A stretch of 64,000 nt of DNA, from NCBI GenBank assembly GCA_032629725.1, contig JAFEVB010000008.1, positions 1,426,001 to 1,490,000 of the forward strand. Reading direction: 5' to 3'. Source of the DNA: Gremmenia infestans (lineage: Eukaryota > Ascomycota > Leotiomycetes > Helotiales > Hamatocanthoscyphaceae). Every line of letters starts with the position of its first letter. The stretch's first letter is position 1. Shown here one piece after another: positions 21,554 to 32,702 of this stretch. The position numbers were made by a program, and so were the translations under genes. The notes under the pieces were generated by a model, which did not search any database, was not told the origin of the DNA, and saw only the letters and a list, made by a program, of their open reading frames with translations.

Positions 21554-23395
21554 ATGATGAAGCTGTTCGGCAAGAAGAACGATGTCGCTGAGCCGAACGT
21601 CGACACGGGCTCTGATTTTGACAATCTCGCAAATGTTGACCCTTTGGCCGTAGTCCCCAAAAGCCGTTGGGAGCGCATATGGCCAGCCATGGCTTGTGGC
21701 TCTGGTCTTTTCTCCGACGGATACATCAATAATGTGAGCCTCTCTCTCTCTGTGCACCAGGCGGACCCCCACGAATCTCTTGCTGACGCTCCGTTAGGTC
21801 ATTGGTTCTGTTTCCACCATGCTGAAAACCATATACGGCAAAAAGTACACCGACAACGGCTCGCAGAAGAACGTCAGTGCCATTACTTTCGCAGGTACCG
21901 TTCTCGGCCAACTTATCTTCGGATACACCAGTGACAAATGGTCTCGGTCGAATTCTCTCCTCATCTCGACCATTATCTTGATCGTCTTCGCAGCCCTCGG
22001 GGCTGCCTCGTATGGAGGTGGAACGCTGAATGGCATGTTCGCGGCCCTGACCGCATACCGCTTCCTGGTTGGTATTGGAATTGGCGGAGAATATCCTGCT
22101 GGATCTGTTGCCTGTTCTGAGGCAACTGGCGAGCTGAAGAGCGGCACAAGAAATCGCTGGTTCATCCTGTTCACCAATGTTATGATTGATTGGGGTTTCG
22201 TAGTTGGCGCCTTCGTCCCGTACTTGATGGTCGTCATTTGCACCGATAAGCATTTGCGCTTGGCCTGGAGGATTTCGCTGGGATTGGGCGTCGTTCCTCC
22301 GTTGTTGCTTCTATACCTTCGGATCAAGCTCAAGGAGCCCGAGGAATTCAAAAGGTATGTTGCCCAGTGAAGGCGCATACTCTTGAGCGAGGAAAGCTAA
22401 CGAAGATATAGGGAGAGTATGCGAAATGTCAGAATCCCATATGGCCTTGTTTTGAGGTATTACGGGTTCAGGCTGTTTATCGTTAGCTTGATCTGGTTCA
22501 TGTACGATGTAAGTTTACAAGATCAATATTACCTACAGTGATTTACGGCCGTCTCCATAAAAAGAAGAAGCCTCGCGGTGGACAGAAAAAGCGGATTCTT
22601 GCGCGCGTCTGTAATATCAAGGGGCGGTCATTTTGTGAAGAAGGCCGTAAAACACTGCAAGAGATTGAATCATCACTTACACTTTTATAGTTTTCCACCT
22701 ATTCCTTCGGCATTTATTCATCAGCCATTCTCGCCAACATCTATGATTCGAAAACGGCACCTCTCACCACCATTTTTGGATGGAACACGGTCATCAACCT
22801 CTTCTATATCCCAGGTGCTATTCTGGGATCCTTCTTTTCCGACTTTGCCGGTCCGAAGCACGCTCTCATGATTGGCGTCTTCCTCCAAGGAATTGTCGGC
22901 TTTATTATGGCTGGATTATATCGTCACCTGGCCAAGCCCGGGAATGTCGGTGGGTTCGCAGTTGTATATGGCATTTTCCTCTCCCTAGGCGAGTTTGGTC
23001 CGGGTGACAATATTGGCCTTGTTGCGTCCAAATCCTGTGCTACCGGTGTTCGTGGACAGTACTACGCCATCGCTGCCGCAACTGGGAAAATCGGAGCTTT
23101 CGTCGGCACCTACATCTTCCCGTATATCGAGAAAGCTGGTGGATCGAATTCAGTCGCAACAGCCCAATATCCCTTTTACGTCTCAAGTTCCTTGTGCATC
23201 TTCAGCGCATTTTTGGTTCTCCTACTCCCTTATATTGGTCAGGACACTATCACCACGGAGGATATCAAGTTCAGAGCGTACCTGGAGAGCAAGGGATGGG
23301 ATACTAACCAGTTGGGTCTGATGAAGGGGGAGAACATGGAGGCCCCAGTGGAGAGTGGTTCGCCAGTATTAAGTGAGAAGAGGGCAGAAAAGTGA
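21554..23395 (+). CDS. MFS transporter, GIT1-like (glycerophosphoinositol/phosphate:H+ symporter family)
   Basis: Exons 21554-21733, 21798-22354, 22412-22508 and 22691-23395 join into a protein of 512 residues with about twelve membrane segments. MFS landmarks are visible: a cytoplasmic loop motif FGYTSDKWSRSNSLL between segments 2 and 3, GIGIGGEYPAGSVACSEA, and WNTVINLFYIPGAILGSFFSD in the second half. GGEYP and the GEFGPG motif are typical of the phosphate:H+ symporter branch that includes GIT1. Import of glycerophosphodiesters is therefore the likely role, but inositol versus choline or phosphate specificity is not predictable. The start is the first of two tandem ATGs at 21554. Intron 3 is 182 bp because a 122-bp MITE sits in it; without it the intron would be about 58 bp like the others. 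A paralogue lies at 46394. Confidence 0.88.
22536..22657. mobile_element. 122-bp MITE inside intron 3 of the GIT1-like gene
   Basis: The ends are imperfect inverted repeats: left CAGTGATTTACGGCC and right, read in reverse complement, CAGTGTTTTACGGCC. TA precedes the left end (22534-22535); the right flank is CA, perhaps a decayed TA. No coding capacity. Removing the element and one TA leaves an intron of normal size. Confidence 0.7.
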
Positions 23396-23984
23396 GATAT
23401 GAAATATGCAAATATCCTTCCTTTTACTATGTACGGACTTTTCCGGTGCTTGGATTTATTAATTAGCGGTCTAATAACTATTAACTACATTTTTAACGCC
23501 AAATAAAGATTATTAAGCCGTACTGCTGATTCTATATATTGATTGGAATTTGATGTGAAGATCAAGTCGCGCTCTATGTAACTTAATATAAGCTGATCGG
23601 CATATAACTCCTATAGTGTCTTACAGCCGTCTCTAAAAGAAGAAACCTCGCTCTCCTTCCAATCTTAGATCACGGAAGCGTCGCACTACTACCACTAGTA
23701 ATCTATCTATCCATCTCCATTTCTGAGTTTGAACAAACCTAGCTAAGAACCAACACCAATGCAACTACCAAGACCCCCAACTACAGACCTACTAGTAGCG
23801 AAGTTATCACGTGTATCAGATGCACGTGAGGGTTGGCACTGATAGGAGCGTGAGATGATTGTTTGCATTAGACAACATTGAATAAAGATCGCGTTCTGTC
23901 ACTAAGCTTGGGAAAAGGCTAGATTGGTATAGCAACTTAAGCTCTTACCACACAAGATTTGTTGTATAGTACATGGCTTTTGCT
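23396..23984. other. Convergent spacer with MITE relic
   Basis: 3' flanks of the transporter and of the minus-strand gene at 23985. A pair of CACGTG sites occurs near 23810-23825. No gene seen. Confidence 0.5.
23612..23655. mobile_element. Relic of the same MITE family
   Basis: TATAGTGTCTTACAGCCGTC followed by a tract like AGAAGAAACCTCGC matches the left 45 bp of the intronic MITE (about 80 per cent by eye). No matching right end was found, so it is a truncated copy about 220 bp past the transporter stop codon. Confidence 0.5.
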
Positions 23985-25007
23985 CTACGCTTTAACACCA
24001 ATGATCCAAGTCATATATCCTGTAGGCCATGTGTGCTGTTCCGCGCCGTTCTTAATGGTCCATCCATCGCATGATGCCCCACACTCCTTCATCATCGCCT
24101 GGACTTCCTCGGCGCTTCTTGTACGCAGAGAAGAGATATAACCATCAAAGACAAGAACAAAGGGTATGATGGGAATGATGTATGTGAAGAAGAGATGACC
24201 AGGAGATCTCCAGAAATAAAACGGAGTGATGAGAAACATAAGAAGACCCATTGCAGTAATGGTGATCATAGACGATATCGTACGCTCTTGGAGTTCGAAG
24301 ATACTACTCACTTGTTAGTTATGTGGTTAACAAGGGTTGTTGTGGACATACCCGAATCCATCCGCCGTCTCGAGGGTGTTTCGTAATATCTCCGAGCCCA
24401 GCTTGTTGTCGAAATGATGAAATGCCAAATTATACAATCTAAAGATCTTCTTCCCCTCTTGTGAGTTCAAGCTCACGGGCGCATTGGACGCATCTACAGA
24501 CTCGGAGACAAAGCTAAGATGCTCACTCCGCTTTGAGGCTTCTGTCCAATCCGGTATATGTGGGTGAATATCCGTCAACACGAAGTTCACGCCGCCATTA
24601 TTTGTCGGCGGAGCTCGAGGTGAACGAGGGGTAAGGCCTCTCGACTCGGTCGCGGTGGGAGGAGGTGATTTGGGCATTCGTGAGGATAGTTGGGCATTCA
24701 AATCTCTCTCGATGAATGGAGTTGGGCCTCCTGCGCCTGCGCAGAAATCAACATATTTGTAGTTTGTAACATTGTCGGCGAGAGTTGCATAGAGCGTGGT
24801 TGTTATGAGCTGTGCCGGCGATACCTCTTGTAGAATGGGTGCTCGGAATGTCCAGCAGAGAGTGAGGCAGGATTGGACTTTTTCGCGGAGATATTGAGGA
24901 AACCTAGGTTGAGAAGGTTAGCAGGCGTCAGTTCGCGGGAAGATATTCTCATACCAAGTTTGATCGTTGATCTCGTAAAAGTGTATGCGGGGGCAGATGA
25001 GAACCAT
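23985..25007 (-). CDS. Conserved fungal membrane protein with SAM-binding-like motif
   Basis: Exons 25007-24955, 24903-24352 and 24303-23985 join into 307 residues. The N-terminal half starts MVLICPRIHFYEINDQTWFP and runs to VDFCAGAGGPTPFIE (residues 69-83), a glycine-rich loop like motif I of Rossmann-fold methyltransferases. A Ser/Pro-rich stretch follows (residues about 90-120). The C-terminal part has two or three hydrophobic segments (MITITAMGLLMFLITPFYFW and FFTYIIPIIPFVLVF). So it may be a membrane-tethered methyltransferase-like protein, but no catalytic motif beyond the glycine loop is identifiable. The second intron ends in a tandem acceptor GAGTAG; either AG keeps the frame. I recall the family as widespread in ascomycetes and uncharacterised. 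Confidence 0.8.
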
Positions 25008-25236
25008 GGTGAGCTTTGTTTGTATTCGTGTGTTTATGGTATGAGGTTGGGTGAGAGAAGAGATGGAGAAGAGTGTATGATGAGTACTGTACTGTAGTGA
25101 ACCTCATGCACGGCTGAGCTCCTTGAAACAAGGCTGCGAGCGCGCTAGCAACCGAAGTATATTGTCCTAGGTATCGTATCTATGACATAATGACATGACC
25201 TTTCCTAACCTTCAACACCAAATTCTGCAAAGTAAA

Positions 25237-27095
25237 ATGCATTCGGTAACGGCTCTTTTGGCCGCTGCCATTGCATTGTCATTTGCATACTTCTTGTTCC
25301 GCAGTCCGACGCTCAAGAGAAATGGAAAACCCCTCCGGTACGTCCCGTCCCTTCGTCAAGTCTCCTTAGGTTTCAAAACGTGTCATATTGAGAGTGAATA
25401 ATTATTCTATATACCATATTTGGACCTCCTATATATGTCTTTATTATGATCGATTAGAGCACATGAATTCACGACGGATAATGTTAATATTTCATCTCTA
25501 GACAATCTCTAGGCCGACTGCCATTCATTGGGAATGGCCTCATCTTCCTGCAACCACGCAAGAAGCTCTTCGCTTGGTTCGTGAAGTGTGAGCGTCAATT
25601 TGGGTTTGAGACGTTCCAAATTTCAGTTCCTACGCTTCCACCTGGAGTGGTTATCAATGACCCAAAGAACTTGGAGTATGTGCTCAAAAACGAAGGGATC
25701 TTCTCAAAAGGAGATTTCGTCAAGTCCAGATCATGGGATCTCTTTGGCAAGTCATTCTGGGACAGATTTCATAGTAGAAGCAGTGGCTAATAATCATAGG
25801 GAATGGAATCATCAATGCAGACGGTGAACTTTGGAAAGTTCAGCGTAAAGCAGGCGTCAACTTTCTTAGCAATGCCAACCTGAAGATCCTTACGGAGGCT
25901 GCCTTACCTATATATCTCAATGAAACCATCAGTATCCTCGAGACCCCACAGCCCAACGATGTTGTAGATCTGTCCGCCATCTTTCATGAGCTTACCACCC
26001 AGCTTTTCGGCCGCATGGCGTACAATGTATCTTCTCCATCGATGCTCACTTAGATTAAAGGCTGATATGGGATTTTAGATGGAAATGCATCATTCTGATA
26101 CGTTCACAGAAGCCTTTGATTACGCCTCGGGTGCAACCACCGAAAGATTTCAGAACCCTCTATGGAAAGTCACCGAACTCTTCTTTGGACGCAAAGTCAG
26201 GAAGTCAATAGCACAAGTCAAAGCTTTTGGTTCCGAAATAGTTGCGAAGGCCGTCTGGGCCAAGCAAAGCCAGAAGCCAGTCAGCAACGTAAATACCAAA
26301 TCTGGCTTTGCGAACACTGTGGAAGGGATCTCGGGAAGCTTGATCCATTCCCTTTTAGATGCTATCGATGATCATTCAGTGGTTGCCGATGCAGCGCTGA
26401 ATTATCTCACGGCTGGTATGTAAAAGTTACAGATAACCGTGTACAAAGCTAAAAGGCTTATAGGAAGAGATACAACCGCTCAAGCATTGACCTGGTTATT
26501 TTACTGCCTCATGAAACATCCAGATGTGACAAAAGCAATCCGAATTGAAGTCGACAATGTGGCTAAAGCTGCCTTGAGCGTTGAAGACGCATTCTTGGAC
26601 CTTCATCAAATTGACACTGCATTGTTCCAAGCATCCAAGCTCCCGTACACTATGGCTGCTTTCTACGAGGCTTTGCGATTATATCCCCCGATTCCATTCG
26701 AGTTCAAGCAGTGTATGAAAGCCACTATACTTCCTGACGGAACCTTCTTACCAAAGGATGCCGTCCTTCTTTGGTGCACATGGGCCATGAACCGGTCGCG
26801 ACTAACCTGGGGCAAAAATGCCGACGAATTTCGACCCGAGAGATGGTTTGATAACGGCAACTTGATTACAAAGACTGCTTTTGAATTTCCGGTATTCAAT
26901 GGTGGACCGAGAATTTGTCTTGGGAAGAAAATGGCCGAGAGTGTTGCTGTGCAGGTCATTGCGACATTTTTACTGCACTTCGATTTCAAAGCTCTGGACA
27001 ACAATGAGAGGTTTAGTAAGAATAGCTTGACCTTGCCCATGGAAGGTGGTTTGCCTTGCAATGTAAAGATTCGGAATCACAATACGGGGCGGTAA
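25237..27095 (+). CDS. Cytochrome P450 monooxygenase, microsomal
   Basis: Five exons (25237-25337, 25502-25746, 25800-26026, 26079-26415, 26464-27095) join into 513 residues. A signal anchor opens the protein (VTALLAAAIALSFAYFLF). P450 signatures follow in order: I-helix GRDTT (304-308), ExxR motif EALR (372-375), PERW region (FRPERWF) and heme loop FNGGPRICLG with Cys455 as the axial ligand. The GRDTTAQALTWLFY helix and overall length fit the CYP52/CYP539-like group that omega-hydroxylates fatty acids or alkanes, but this is an inference. Intron 2 starts with GC (G|GCAAGT), a bona fide GC-AG intron; a GT reading would break the protein. Intron 1 is 164 bp. An in-frame ATG at 25195 could extend the N-terminus by 14 residues. 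An alpha/beta hydrolase follows 680 bp downstream on the same strand. Confidence 0.92.
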
Positions 27096-27777
27096 GCCTT
27101 GACGACGTAATGTGGAGTTACCAGTATACCCTGGGGCCTGGTTTTGATACGTCGATGCTTCTCGAAAGTTGTACGTAGCAACGAAGCCATAGCCCTTTTC
27201 AGGCGACTTTATAATTCTATAGTGAGATTATAGGCACTTCTTTATAATCGGTTGAAACAATTCGTTTCTCCGCGGAGCTAGGGACACATCGAGTCAACAT
27301 CACGCCCTTCACTACTATCTAGGTGGAACATTGTACAGCTAGCTTTGCACGGCTTCAACCGTCTGACGAAAGGTATGAGGAATCAATTGACGGAGCCGTA
27401 AATCTAGAATGCAACCTCGAATGTTCCTCCAGCCAATCACAATCTGACAACTAAAGGTTGATTGTTTAGACTGGAATTGTGTCATTCAGGTTGCTGACAA
27501 ACCCCACCATGGTTTCGGTGGCTTCGAGATCTCTCCCATAACGTCATGTAGCTCACAAGCTTAGGGATTCATCCATGCAATGTGCTTACTATTGAACTTC
27601 CAACGGGAATCTTTGTGCAAGGCTAACATGTATCCAGAGGACTATATATTACTTACCCAGACTTCCAGTTCAAGCAGGAATATTCAGAGTTCAGTACAAG
27701 ACATGACATAATAACTTTACAACTTCAAGTTACACAATACCATCCAAAAGTTTAACAGAAACGCGATATCAAACATT
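27096..27777. other. Spacer P450 / alpha-beta hydrolase
   Basis: About 680 bp, terminator of the P450 gene and promoter of the hydrolase. No other feature recognised. Confidence 0.6.
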
Positions 27778-28653
27778 ATGGCATCGTATGACATTAGTTC
27801 AGTAGCTGCAGACGGGCTCAATATTTTCTACAGAGAAGCCGGTCCAACAGACGGACCTGTCATACTCTTATTGCATGGTTTTCCTAGCTCTTCACACCAA
27901 TTCCGCAACCTCATCCCCCTCCTCGCCGCCGCTTACCACGTCATTGCTCCCGATCTCCCAGGCTTCGGATTCACAGAAGTTCCCAACTCCCGCGCCTATC
28001 CCTACACATTCGATTCCATCGCCACCTCCATAGAAGCCTTCCTCGACGCCCTCTCCATCAAGAAATTTTCCCCCTACATCTTTGACTACGGTGCCCCAAC
28101 CGGCCTCCGACTGGCACTACGCAGACCTGAAGCCGTGCAAGCAATCTTCAGCCAAAACGGGAACGCTTATGATGAGGGACTAGGCGCATTCTGGGACCCT
28201 CTTAAGGAATTCTGGAAGGGCGATGGTCTTAATATTTCCGCCAGAGAAGCCATTACAGCCTCAACTCTCACGCTTGACGCGACAAGAGGGCAATATCTCA
28301 CAGGCACCGTCAATCCCAACTCCACCATAGCACCAGAAACGTATACACTTGACCAAGCACTGCTCGATCGACCCGGTCAAACGGATATCCAACTAGGTCT
28401 GTTCTACGACTACAGAACAAATGTCGAGATGTATCCTCAGTTCCAGGAATACTTCCGAAAGAGCCAAGTTCCATTGATTGCGTTTTGGGGGAAGAACGAT
28501 CCTATCTTCATTCCGGCGGGAGCAGAGGCTTTTGAGAAGGATTTGCCGAATGCTGAGATTCATCTTTTGGATGCGGGGCATTTTGCCGTGGAGAGTAATA
28601 CGAAGGAGATTGCGAATTTGATGTTGGGATTCTTGGAGAAGAATGGGATTTAA
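27778..28653 (+). CDS. Alpha/beta hydrolase, epoxide hydrolase or haloalkane dehalogenase type
   Basis: Single exon, 291 residues, the usual size. The oxyanion region reads HGFPSSSHQF (33-42), the nucleophile elbow IFDYGAPTG carries Asp103 rather than Ser, and Asp241 (GKNDPIF) and His268 (DAGHFAVE) complete the Asp-Asp-His triad. An aspartate nucleophile followed by YGAP is the pattern of epoxide hydrolases, dehalogenases and a large group of bacterial-like fungal homologues, so it forms a covalent alkyl-enzyme ester. No signal peptide, so cytosolic. Lack of introns contrasts with most neighbours and may hint at acquisition from bacteria, but single-exon genes are not rare here. It might act with the P450 upstream, which is speculation. 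Confidence 0.88.
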   Translation: MASYDISSVAADGLNIFYREAGPTDGPVILLLHGFPSSSHQFRNLIPLLAAAYHVIAPDLPGFGFTEVPNSRAYPYTFDSIATSIEAFLDALSIKKFSPYIFDYGAPTGLRLALRRPEAVQAIFSQNGNAYDEGLGAFWDPLKEFWKGDGLNISAREAITASTLTLDATRGQYLTGTVNPNSTIAPETYTLDQALLDRPGQTDIQLGLFYDYRTNVEMYPQFQEYFRKSQVPLIAFWGKNDPIFIPAGAEAFEKDLPNAEIHLLDAGHFAVESNTKEIANLMLGFLEKNGI

Positions 28654-29382
28654 AGGAGAAGAAAATGCTGGCCGCAGTTTATTGCTAAAAGCCTAGGGCT
28701 TTGATCGCTAAGTTTTCAGGCGGAAAGTGCTGAATTTCAGGCTGTTGGTCGCTAAACTTGGATCTTTCGTACTCCAAAAGTTGGACTTCAAGTGAGAGAA
28801 GCGCTATTACTTTAATGCTTTTTAGTGTATCTAGAAGAAGGAGGAGGGCAAAGGTTCAGAATACCAGGCATGTTAGATGCAAAGTTTCAAGAACCTGATG
28901 TGTTTTATTTGACAGTGGGCTTCTTCTATTTCTATTTTCGCTCAGGCAATTTCCCCACAATATATTATATCTAGCGTATTAGGACATCTCACCCGTCACG
29001 TTTCCTAACCCAGTTTGAGAAGATGGATATCATCATGTTGCCTTTGACTTTTATAATAATATCCTTCTGAAGTGCAGAACTCTTTGCACTGCCGATATTC
29101 CTGCTGCTGTGGACAAAACATTCTCTTGTCCAGGTTGCGTCCTTTAACAAAGAGATCCTGTCACCCCCCCCATACCAAATAAAGTCATTTCTTTATCCAC
29201 TATACATTGAAAGTGTTCCGGATTTCTTCAGTACCCATCATAGAGTTTAACCATTTTTACCTTAAGCCCCAAATTTTAGCTTTTTCCCGCTATCCCCAGG
29301 GAGTACCAAGAAGTATTACCTTCTATCTAACGAAACCATCCCCATTTGCACTGTTCACTTTATCAAGCCCCCCTACCTAATC
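28654..29382. other. Spacer after the hydrolase gene
   Basis: About 730 bp, AT-rich. Two partly similar short tracts (GATCGCTAAG near 28703 and GGTCGCTAAA near 28746) follow the hydrolase stop; no gene recognised. Confidence 0.5.
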
Positions 29383-29785
29383 ATGTCAATCCCCAAAAAG
29401 CCAGAAGTAGCATACCTCCCCCTCCCAACCCTTTGCAAAGTCCCCACCTGCCCCCTCAATCAAGCCGGTATTCATCACAACGTCGGCATCTACAAGCAAG
29501 ACGATGTCTCCCTAGTACGGGGATTTTTCTCTGTACTCTTCGGGTATATATCCTTGTTTTTCCCTTTCCGAAAATCCGAAAGCGAAAAAGGGCTAACTGA
29601 AGGGAGATAGGTCATCTAATCCTCCCCATTTCATCTGGCATGCTAGTGAAGAAAGAAAGAACGCAATGGACAAAGTTAGGAGAGGCGATAATGTAGAGGT
29701 AAATAGGAGGATTGTTGAGGAGAAGCAGGAGCTTATAGGGAGGTTTTTGGATTTGCATGCTGGGTGTGGGGAAGGTGACTTTTGA
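29383..29785 (+). CDS. Small hypothetical protein, two exons
   Basis: Exons 29383-29543 and 29611-29785, joined over a 67-bp intron (GG|GTATAT ... GATAG, branch-like GCTAAC), give 111 residues in frame. The N-terminal half starts MSIPKKPEVAYLPLPTLCKV and contains CPLNQAGIHHNVGIYKQDDV. The second exon NPPHFIWHASEERKNAMDKV is helical and charged, ending HAGCGEGDF. No domain recognised. In-phase splice and non-biased composition favour a real gene, but expression would have to prove it. It could also be the remnant of a longer protein, because the second exon ends abruptly. Confidence 0.45.
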
Positions 29786-30000
29786 GGACCATAAACTTGC
29801 TGAAGGACTTCCGTTCCCCTAGACAAACAGGCCAAACACTGCCTTGGATGTGATAGAATGGAAAACTCCGGGGTTAGCTCACCTGGGCCCAAATCGACCG
29901 TTCTAGAGTCTTAAAAATGTACGTGGATTCTATTGGATTCCTTGGTGAATGACCGACATGCTAGTGGTGATTAATTGTATCTTCAATGAAAACACCATTT

Positions 30001-32702
30001 TCATCCTTCGTTCTGAGCCCAATACTTCGCTCCGGTCTTCTCAGTAAGCAAGTTGATTGGCTCAGCCCCAAACCTCACAGCCCTCTTTGAAGTCATCGTC
30101 CCATTCGTGGAATTGCCGAATCCCTCATAAGTCCCAAGACTAGGCGGCAAATCCGCAACTTGCGTACCCCATGTACTTTCCGTGGCTCCCAGAGTAAGCA
30201 CAAGCTCCTTTCCTTCCGTGAAGAACGAATGGTCAATCCAATTCTTGGTGTAGGGCTCTCCGTTCAAAGTCGCAGATTGGATGTACACGTTCTTGTATGT
30301 TGAATCGAAGTTAACGTTGCTGATTGTGGCGGTCTTGTTTGTGATTGGCGAGGTGACGGATACGCTTTCGAAGTAAGGGGGGATGATTAGGTAGACATCC
30401 TGTCCCGGGTTGGGGAAGAGCCCTATCATGGAAAATGCGACGAAGGATCCCATGGCTCCACTGTCATCGTTACCGGGGAGTCCCTCATGTGTTGGCTCAA
30501 AAAATGCGGGAATGTAGTAATGAGATCTCAGTGCGGAAAGTGCGGGGCGACCAGCATAGTGGTACTGGAACACTGTCAAGAAGGCAGGCTCATTGCCAAT
30601 GTAAGTGATATTTTGGTTGTGGAGGTAGTCAAGGCGTTCAACAAACGCGGCCGGTCCTCCAAACGTGGTTATGAGAGTTGCTTGGTCATGAGGAACAAAG
30701 CTGGTTCTGGAGTTAGTACAACTCGGATCGGAAAATACGGCATGCTTACAATGAGTATTCCCAGATACTGCTCTCGAATGTCTCTGCACCACTGTTCTGG
30801 AGTGAGCATACACTGTTTGGGTTGTTATCGATATTGCTGCACTCTAACGGATCCTGGGAACCCCAAGTCTCATTCAGGTATTTCGGCTGGAAAAATCCAA
30901 CGAAACCTGTATCTAGGCCGGTGGGAAGGGAGGATGTCTGATCGGTTTTGAATAGGTTTTTCCAGTTCCCAGCTCGAGTGGTGTACTTCTCCACATCACT
31001 TTCTCTGCCACCAAGTCCCGCGCCAATCTGGGTTATGACGAAGTCATTGTAACTGTATTCAAGAGTTCGGGAAAGACTTCTTGTCATCGTTCCAAACCCT
31101 TTGTAATCAAAGTCTTGGACTGGAATATAGCCAAGTGACTTCCAAGAATCAAGGCCACCCCGTCCTTCACAACACCAGTCGTAAGGCTCTACTTCGGCGT
31201 CTTTGACTACAGCATCATAGCCAGTATCCCAGTCGATCCCATCCGTAATGCCTTTGAGATATGCATCCGCCAGAACGTTATCAGCATTTGAACCACCTTG
31301 AGTGAAGCCCTTGTTGAGAGTCATTCTACAATCAGGAAGCCATCCTAAATGTTTATAGGTGTCAATGAGAGATCGAATCTGTCGAGCTACAGTTACTGGA
31401 TCTATCACAGTCAAGAATGGCATTTGTGATCGGAACAGATCCCAGATGCTATCCAAGTCAACTAACATCCAGATTTCCACTAGAAAGAGGCGCTCACCAG
31501 TAGAATGAGTCAAAGTATGGCTCCGAGCTTTGCCACAAGGGGTTCTCTCCAGTGTAGTCTTGTGGATTGACCATAGTTCTGTAGATCCCAGAATAGAAAT
31601 TCTTGAGCGCTGATAGTTGCACACCATTCGTAGAAACTAGAACAGGACTCAGCTTTTCCCTCCACGCGGTTTCTGCCGCGGTCTGAGTGGTAGCAAAATC
31701 GAATGAAGGAATTTCCTTTTCAGCACTTGAACACGCCTGTTCACTGCTTATGAAACTAATTCCAACTCTTGCGAGAATTGGATTATCGCCTGGTGACTCA
31801 AACCGATTGAATCCGCCCCCAGGAAGAGGGTACCCATTGATAGATCTTGAGATTGTCAAGCTCTTTACATCAGCGCTAGCACGGCTGTTGGCGAAGATTC
31901 CATTGTCTCGGATTGGAGCGCCTTGAAAATCGGCACAGAAATACAGGACATAATTTCCGGTTCCGAAACTTGGGAGGAATTTTGCATTGCCCGTCATTCG
32001 TCCGGTTGCAGCGTCCACGTCAATGGTCCCATTGTCCTGCCTCGAATCCGAAAGATCTGTCAGATCTAGAAGAATCAAGGGACTAGATGACGAACTAGTC
32101 GAGTTGGCAGGGAATTTGAACCGGAACAAAGAAGTATGTTGAGCTGCTGTCATGTCTACTGATACCCCACTGTTTAGTTGAAGCCCGAAATATCCAGGCG
32201 AAGCTTTGAGAGAGCTGTCTACATATGGCACAGCCCTTTGTTTCTTTGGATATACACATCCATCCGGGTCGTCTCCAGCACAACTATTGTAAGGAAAAAG
32301 TGCAAAGTTGCCCAAAGAAGGAGAGCCACCAGTTCCGGAATCGTGCATGCTCGAAAATCCCGTGATGTTACTCCCATCGGTAGTGAAACCGCCTTGGTTA
32401 GACCCGGAATTTGTGTCTGCGACGGCTTTCGCCATTCCTGGATACTGTGAGAACTACTAGACGTCTAGAACTATCAAGGATAATTACCATAAGGAAGAGT
32501 TGCGCCCGGAAAGACGTTTCCTGTGACACATAAGCAACTGACAAAGACAGCATAGAATGAACCAACCTCCATTGCTACTCCCAATCAGCTGGTCAACGTA
32601 TTGTAATGGGTCATACGCCGTCGAATTGGTTGCATTTTGTGCTAAGATACGTTGAATGAGCAATGAAGCCGCAAAAACACGGGTGTGACTGCTGGATCTC
32701 AT
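30001..32702 (-). CDS. GH92 alpha-1,2-mannosidase-like, secreted
   Basis: Exons 32702-32567, 32520-32488, 32437-31498, 31448-30750 and 30700-30001 join into 835 residues. The signal peptide covers about the first 21 residues (MRSSSHTRVFAASLLIQRIL). GH92 blocks are clear: NVFPGATLPYGMAKAVADT, TGFSSMHDSGTGG, FYCIWDLFRSQMPFLTVIDP (TG|C split by the 49-bp intron) and GNDDSGAMGSFVAFSMIG, which carries the catalytic and calcium-binding Asp/Glu residues of the family. The joined FYCIWD and YSFFVPHDQA texts decided the acceptors at 31449 and 30701. Exon 2 is only 33 bp. Such enzymes trim mannose from N- or O-glycans outside the cell. Many Asn-x-Ser/Thr sites fit a glycoprotein. Confidence 0.92.

Noticed and set aside
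25237..28653. P450 plus alpha/beta hydrolase as a biosynthetic cluster
   Set aside because: Only two enzymes, no backbone synthase or regulator next to them; neighbours are unrelated.
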